From Flavipsychrobacter sp. (lineage in GTDB: Bacteria > Bacteroidota > Bacteroidia > Chitinophagales > Chitinophagaceae), in assembly GCA_021156265.1 (NCBI GenBank), contig JAJNBR010000121.1, forward strand, positions 1 through 8,151: DNA of 8,151 bases, written 5' to 3'. This document shows positions 5,540 through 8,151 of the stretch, in pieces. Position 1 is the stretch's first letter. Every line of letters starts with the position of its first letter. The notes under the pieces were generated by a model. That model was not told where the DNA came from. It saw only the letters and a program-made list of their open reading frames with translations, and searched no databases. Made by a program: the position numbers and the translations under genes.

Positions 5540-8151
5540 TTACTCGGTTTCGGGCGCTGGGTTTATATCGATTATACCTGCTGCCTCTTTGTCTTCTTCG
5601 CCTTCCACCTCCTGCTCCTCTATACGTGCGATTGCAGCTATCTCGTCTCCTCCTTCAATGTTGATAAGTTTCACGCCTTGTGTAGCACGACCCGCCTCGC
5701 GGATGTCAACTACACGCATACGGATCGTCAGACCGGAGCGACAGGTGATCATCAGGTCATCTTTTTCTTCTACGGCAAGTAAGCCAACCAGTGCACCGGT
5801 TTTTTCGGTGATGTTGATGGTTTTTACACCCTTACCACCACGGTTGGTGATACGATAAGACAACGCGTACAATTTCTCGTGGCCTTCAGCATCGGTGATC
5901 TTCACGGCCCTTGCTTTATCTTCTTCCGATGCAGTTTCATCAAGCGGTTCAAGGAATGGCGTACGCTTACCGAGACCACGTTCAGATACCACGAGTATTT
6001 GCTTCGTGACGTCGTCTTTCGACACGCAGAGCATACCGATCACTTCGTCGTTGTTCTCATCCAGCTCGATACCGAATACACCGATCGCGCCGCGACCTGT
6101 TGTACGCACTTTACCTTCTTCGAAGCAAATTGCGCGGCCCGATTTCACAGCCATCATGATAAAGCTGTTACCATCTGTTAACGATACATCCAGCAGCTGG
6201 TCGCCTTCCTGGATGGTGATCGCGTTGATACCATTCTGGCGGGGACGGCTGAAGTCTTCAAGAGAAGTCTTCTTGATGATACCCTGTTTGGTACAAAGCA
6301 CTATACAGTGTTTGGTAACGTACTCTTTATCCTCAAGGTTTGGTATATCGATGATAGTACGGATCTTGTCATCCGGAGGTAGCTGAATCAGGTTTTGAAT
6401 TGCACGGCCTTTCGCGTTCCTGTCTGCTTCAGGTATCTCGTATACTTTCAGCCAGTAACAACGTCCTTTTTCAGTAAAGAACAGCAGCGTATGGTGCGTA
6501 GAGGCAATGAACAGATGTTCAATAAAGTCCTCATCGCGCGTACGTCCGCCCATCGCGCCACGGCCACCACGGCGTTGCGAGCGATACTCTGCAGCCGATG
6601 TACGTTTGATATAGCCAAGGTGAGAAACGGTAATAACAACATCTTCTTCTTCTATCAGGTCCTCGATTCGCATTTCGTTAGCGAGGTATTGTATCTCAGA
6701 CCTGCGGTCATCGCCGAATTTCTTTTGTACATCCAGCAACTCGTCTTTGATGATCTGGTAGCGGAGGCCTTCATTGCTTAGTATCTCTTTATAGTAAGCT
6801 ACCTGCTTCATGATCTCGGCATGCTCTTCGCGTATCTTATCACGCTCCATACCGGTAAGACGTTGCAGGCGCAGTTCAAGCACCGCTTTCGCCTGTATGT
6901 CAGTCATGCCGAATTTCTCGATCAGGCCGGTCTTCGCTTCGTCAGGATTTACTGAATTTCGGATCAGGGCGATCACTTCGTCCAGGTGATCCAGCGCTAT
7001 CAGGTAACCTTCCAATATATGCGCGCGCTTTTCGGCTTCACGCAGTTCGTATTGTGTACGGCGTACTACTACTTCATGACGGAAGTGAACGAACTCCGAG
7101 ATCATATCCTTAAGGTTCAGCGTACGCGGACGGCCATTCACAAGCGCCACGTTGTTGATACCATAAGACGTTTGCAGTTCGCTATACTTATACAACTGGT
7201 TGATGATGACCTGCGCAACTGCGTCGCGGCGCAGTTCTACCACGATGCGGGTACCATCTTTATTCGATTCGTTGGCAACGTGTGTGATGCCTTCGATGAT
7301 CTTGTTGTTAACAAGATAGCCTATCTTTTCAGCAAGAGTGTCGCGGCTCACCTGGTAAGGCACCTCGGTGATAACGATCTGCTCTTTGCCTGATTTAGTA
7401 TTCTCCACATTTACACGGCCGCGCAGCACTACTCTGCCACGACCTGTGTGCATACCCGCCTTGATACCCTCGATACCGAAGATGATACCGCCGGTGGGAA
7501 AGTCCGGAGCCTTCACGAACTTCATCAGCTCGTCTATAGTGATCTCTTTATTGTCGATGTAAGCGACACAACCATCGATAACTTCGGTCAGGTTGTGCGG
7601 CATCATGTTGGTAGCCATACCCACGGCAATACCTGATGAACCATTCACCAGCAATTGAGGGATGCGTGTGGGCATCACGGTAGGCTCCTGCAAAGAGTCA
7701 TCGAAGTTCAGTGTGAAGTCCACTGTCTCTTTATCCAGGTCCTCCATCATGCTTTCGCCCAGGCGCTGCAGGCGTGCCTCGGTATAACGCATTGCCGCCG
7801 GTCCGTCACCGTCCTGCGAGCCGTAGTTACCCTGGCCGTCTACCAGCATATAACGCATGCTCCATGGCTGTGCCATACGCACCATGGCGTCGTACACTGA
7901 CGAGTCACCGTGCGGGTGATACTTACCAAGCACCTCACCAACGATACGGGCAGATTTCTTGTAAGGCTTGTTGTAGTTGATGCCCAGTTCGTGCATGGCA
8001 TACAAAACACGGCGGTGAACCGGCTTTAAACCATCACGAACATCCGGAAGAGCACGGCCAACGATAACCGACATCGAATAATCGATGTAGGCCGTTTTCA
8101 TTTGCTCTTCTATGTTTACTTGAATGATCTTATTGGAGTCGTTGGAATTGT
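5540..8151 (-). CDS. gyrA: DNA gyrase subunit A, 5' end beyond the window
   Basis: GyrA pairs with GyrB to introduce negative supercoils using ATP; this subunit cuts and rejoins DNA and wraps it. Numbering is from the internal Met at 8101. The breakage-reunion domain includes RALPDVRDGLKPVHRR, the quinolone-region HGDSSVYD (64-71) and the catalytic Tyr106 in AAMRYTEARL (codon 7784-7786, E. coli Tyr122). The GyrA box QRRGGRG (509-515, bases 6557-6577) separates gyrase from topoisomerase IV ParC. The C-terminal beta-pinwheel follows, then an acidic tail ending in PAPETE. The Met at 8101 is not the start: the frame stays open to base 8151 and encodes NSNDSNKIIQVNIEEQ directly before it, matching the usual GyrA lead 'KIIPVNIEEEM'. 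So the gene continues past the window, probably by only a few codons. The residues equal to E. coli Ser83 and Asp87 are Ser and Asp, the quinolone-sensitive state. Confidence 0.97.
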   Translation of the reverse strand, partial: NSNDSNKIIQVNIEEQMKTAYIDYSMSVIVGRALPDVRDGLKPVHRRVLYAMHELGINYNKPYKKSARIVGEVLGKYHPHGDSSVYDAMVRMAQPWSMRYMLVDGQGNYGSQDGDGPAAMRYTEARLQRLGESMMEDLDKETVDFTLNFDDSLQEPTVMPTRIPQLLVNGSSGIAVGMATNMMPHNLTEVIDGCVAYIDNKEITIDELMKFVKAPDFPTGGIIFGIEGIKAGMHTGRGRVVLRGRVNVENTKSGKEQIVITEVPYQVSRDTLAEKIGYLVNNKIIEGITHVANESNKDGTRIVVELRRDAVAQVIINQLYKYSELQTSYGINNVALVNGRPRTLNLKDMISEFVHFRHEVVVRRTQYELREAEKRAHILEGYLIALDHLDEVIALIRNSVNPDEAKTGLIEKFGMTDIQAKAVLELRLQRLTGMERDKIREEHAEIMKQVAYYKEILSNEGLRYQIIKDELLDVQKKFGDDRRSEIQYLANEMRIEDLIEEEDVVITVSHLGYIKRTSAAEYRSQRRGGRGAMGGRTRDEDFIEHLFIASTHHTLLFFTEKGRCYWLKVYEIPEADRNAKGRAIQNLIQLPPDDKIRTIIDIPNLEDKEYVTKHCIVLCTKQGIIKKTSLEDFSRPRQNGINAITIQEGDQLLDVSLTDGNSFIMMAVKSGRAICFEEGKVRTTGRGAIGVFGIELDENNDEVIGMLCVSKDDVTKQILVVSERGLGKRTPFLEPLDETASEEDKARAVKITDAEGHEKLYALSYRITNRGGKGVKTINITEKTGALVGLLAVEEKDDLMITCRSGLTIRMRVVDIREAGRATQGVKLINIEGGDEIAAIARIEEQEVEGEEDKEAAGIIDINPAPETE

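Noticed and set aside
5895..6386. A 163-codon plus-strand open frame inside gyrA.
   Set aside because: It is a Ser-rich reverse-strand shadow of gyrA codons with no domain signature.
7301..7315. Inverted repeat CTTGTT-GTT-AACAAG.
   Set aside because: It is inside gyrA and explained by codons for LVNNK; it has no regulatory setting.

Overview
The window looks like ordinary chromosome of a Bacteroidota bacterium, possibly of the Chitinophagia/Sphingobacteriia side. The reasons are these. Two lipoproteins have Lys/Asp-rich residues right after the lipidated Cys. Three gaps upstream of genes carry the Bacteroidota-type -7 promoter element TAnnTTTG. No start has a clear GGAGG-type ribosome binding site. 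The gene families (DUF4856, imelysin, HTTM) are typical of this phylum. All seven genes read on the minus strand, so the biological order runs from high to low coordinates. No stretch longer than about 130 bases lacks a gene.

Right to left: (1) gyrA, cut by the window edge at its 5' end; the reading frame stays open to base 8151, and the Met at 8101 is internal. A strong hairpin (5479-5511) ends it. (2) A secreted TPR-repeat protein of unknown function (4173-5438) with its own intrinsic terminator (4123-4154). (3) A three-histidine-box acyl-lipid/acyl-CoA desaturase (2918-4024) that appears to start at TTG. (4) A CspA-family cold-shock protein (2633-2839) with a GTG start, a near-ideal Bacteroidota promoter and an intrinsic terminator. 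Genes 3 and 4 form a plausible cold/membrane-fluidity pair, and no clear terminator separates them.

(5-7) The most interesting part is a probable operon: a DUF4856 lipoprotein (1321-2487), an imelysin-family lipoprotein (107-1243), and the first 33 codons of an HTTM-domain (vitamin K-dependent carboxylase-like) membrane protein (1-100). The HTTM start lies 6 bases after the imelysin stop. The operon has a candidate -7 element at 2517-2524. Upstream of it is a 10-base direct repeat with exact 20-base periodicity (2554-2583), which could be a regulator site. The imelysin lacks the His and Glu of the family's GxHxxE motif. Together the set suggests a surface-lipoprotein plus membrane-enzyme module of unknown chemistry, by family association perhaps linked to metal uptake.

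The other genes are ordinary housekeeping or hypothetical genes. I see no mobile element, CRISPR array, tRNA or rRNA.
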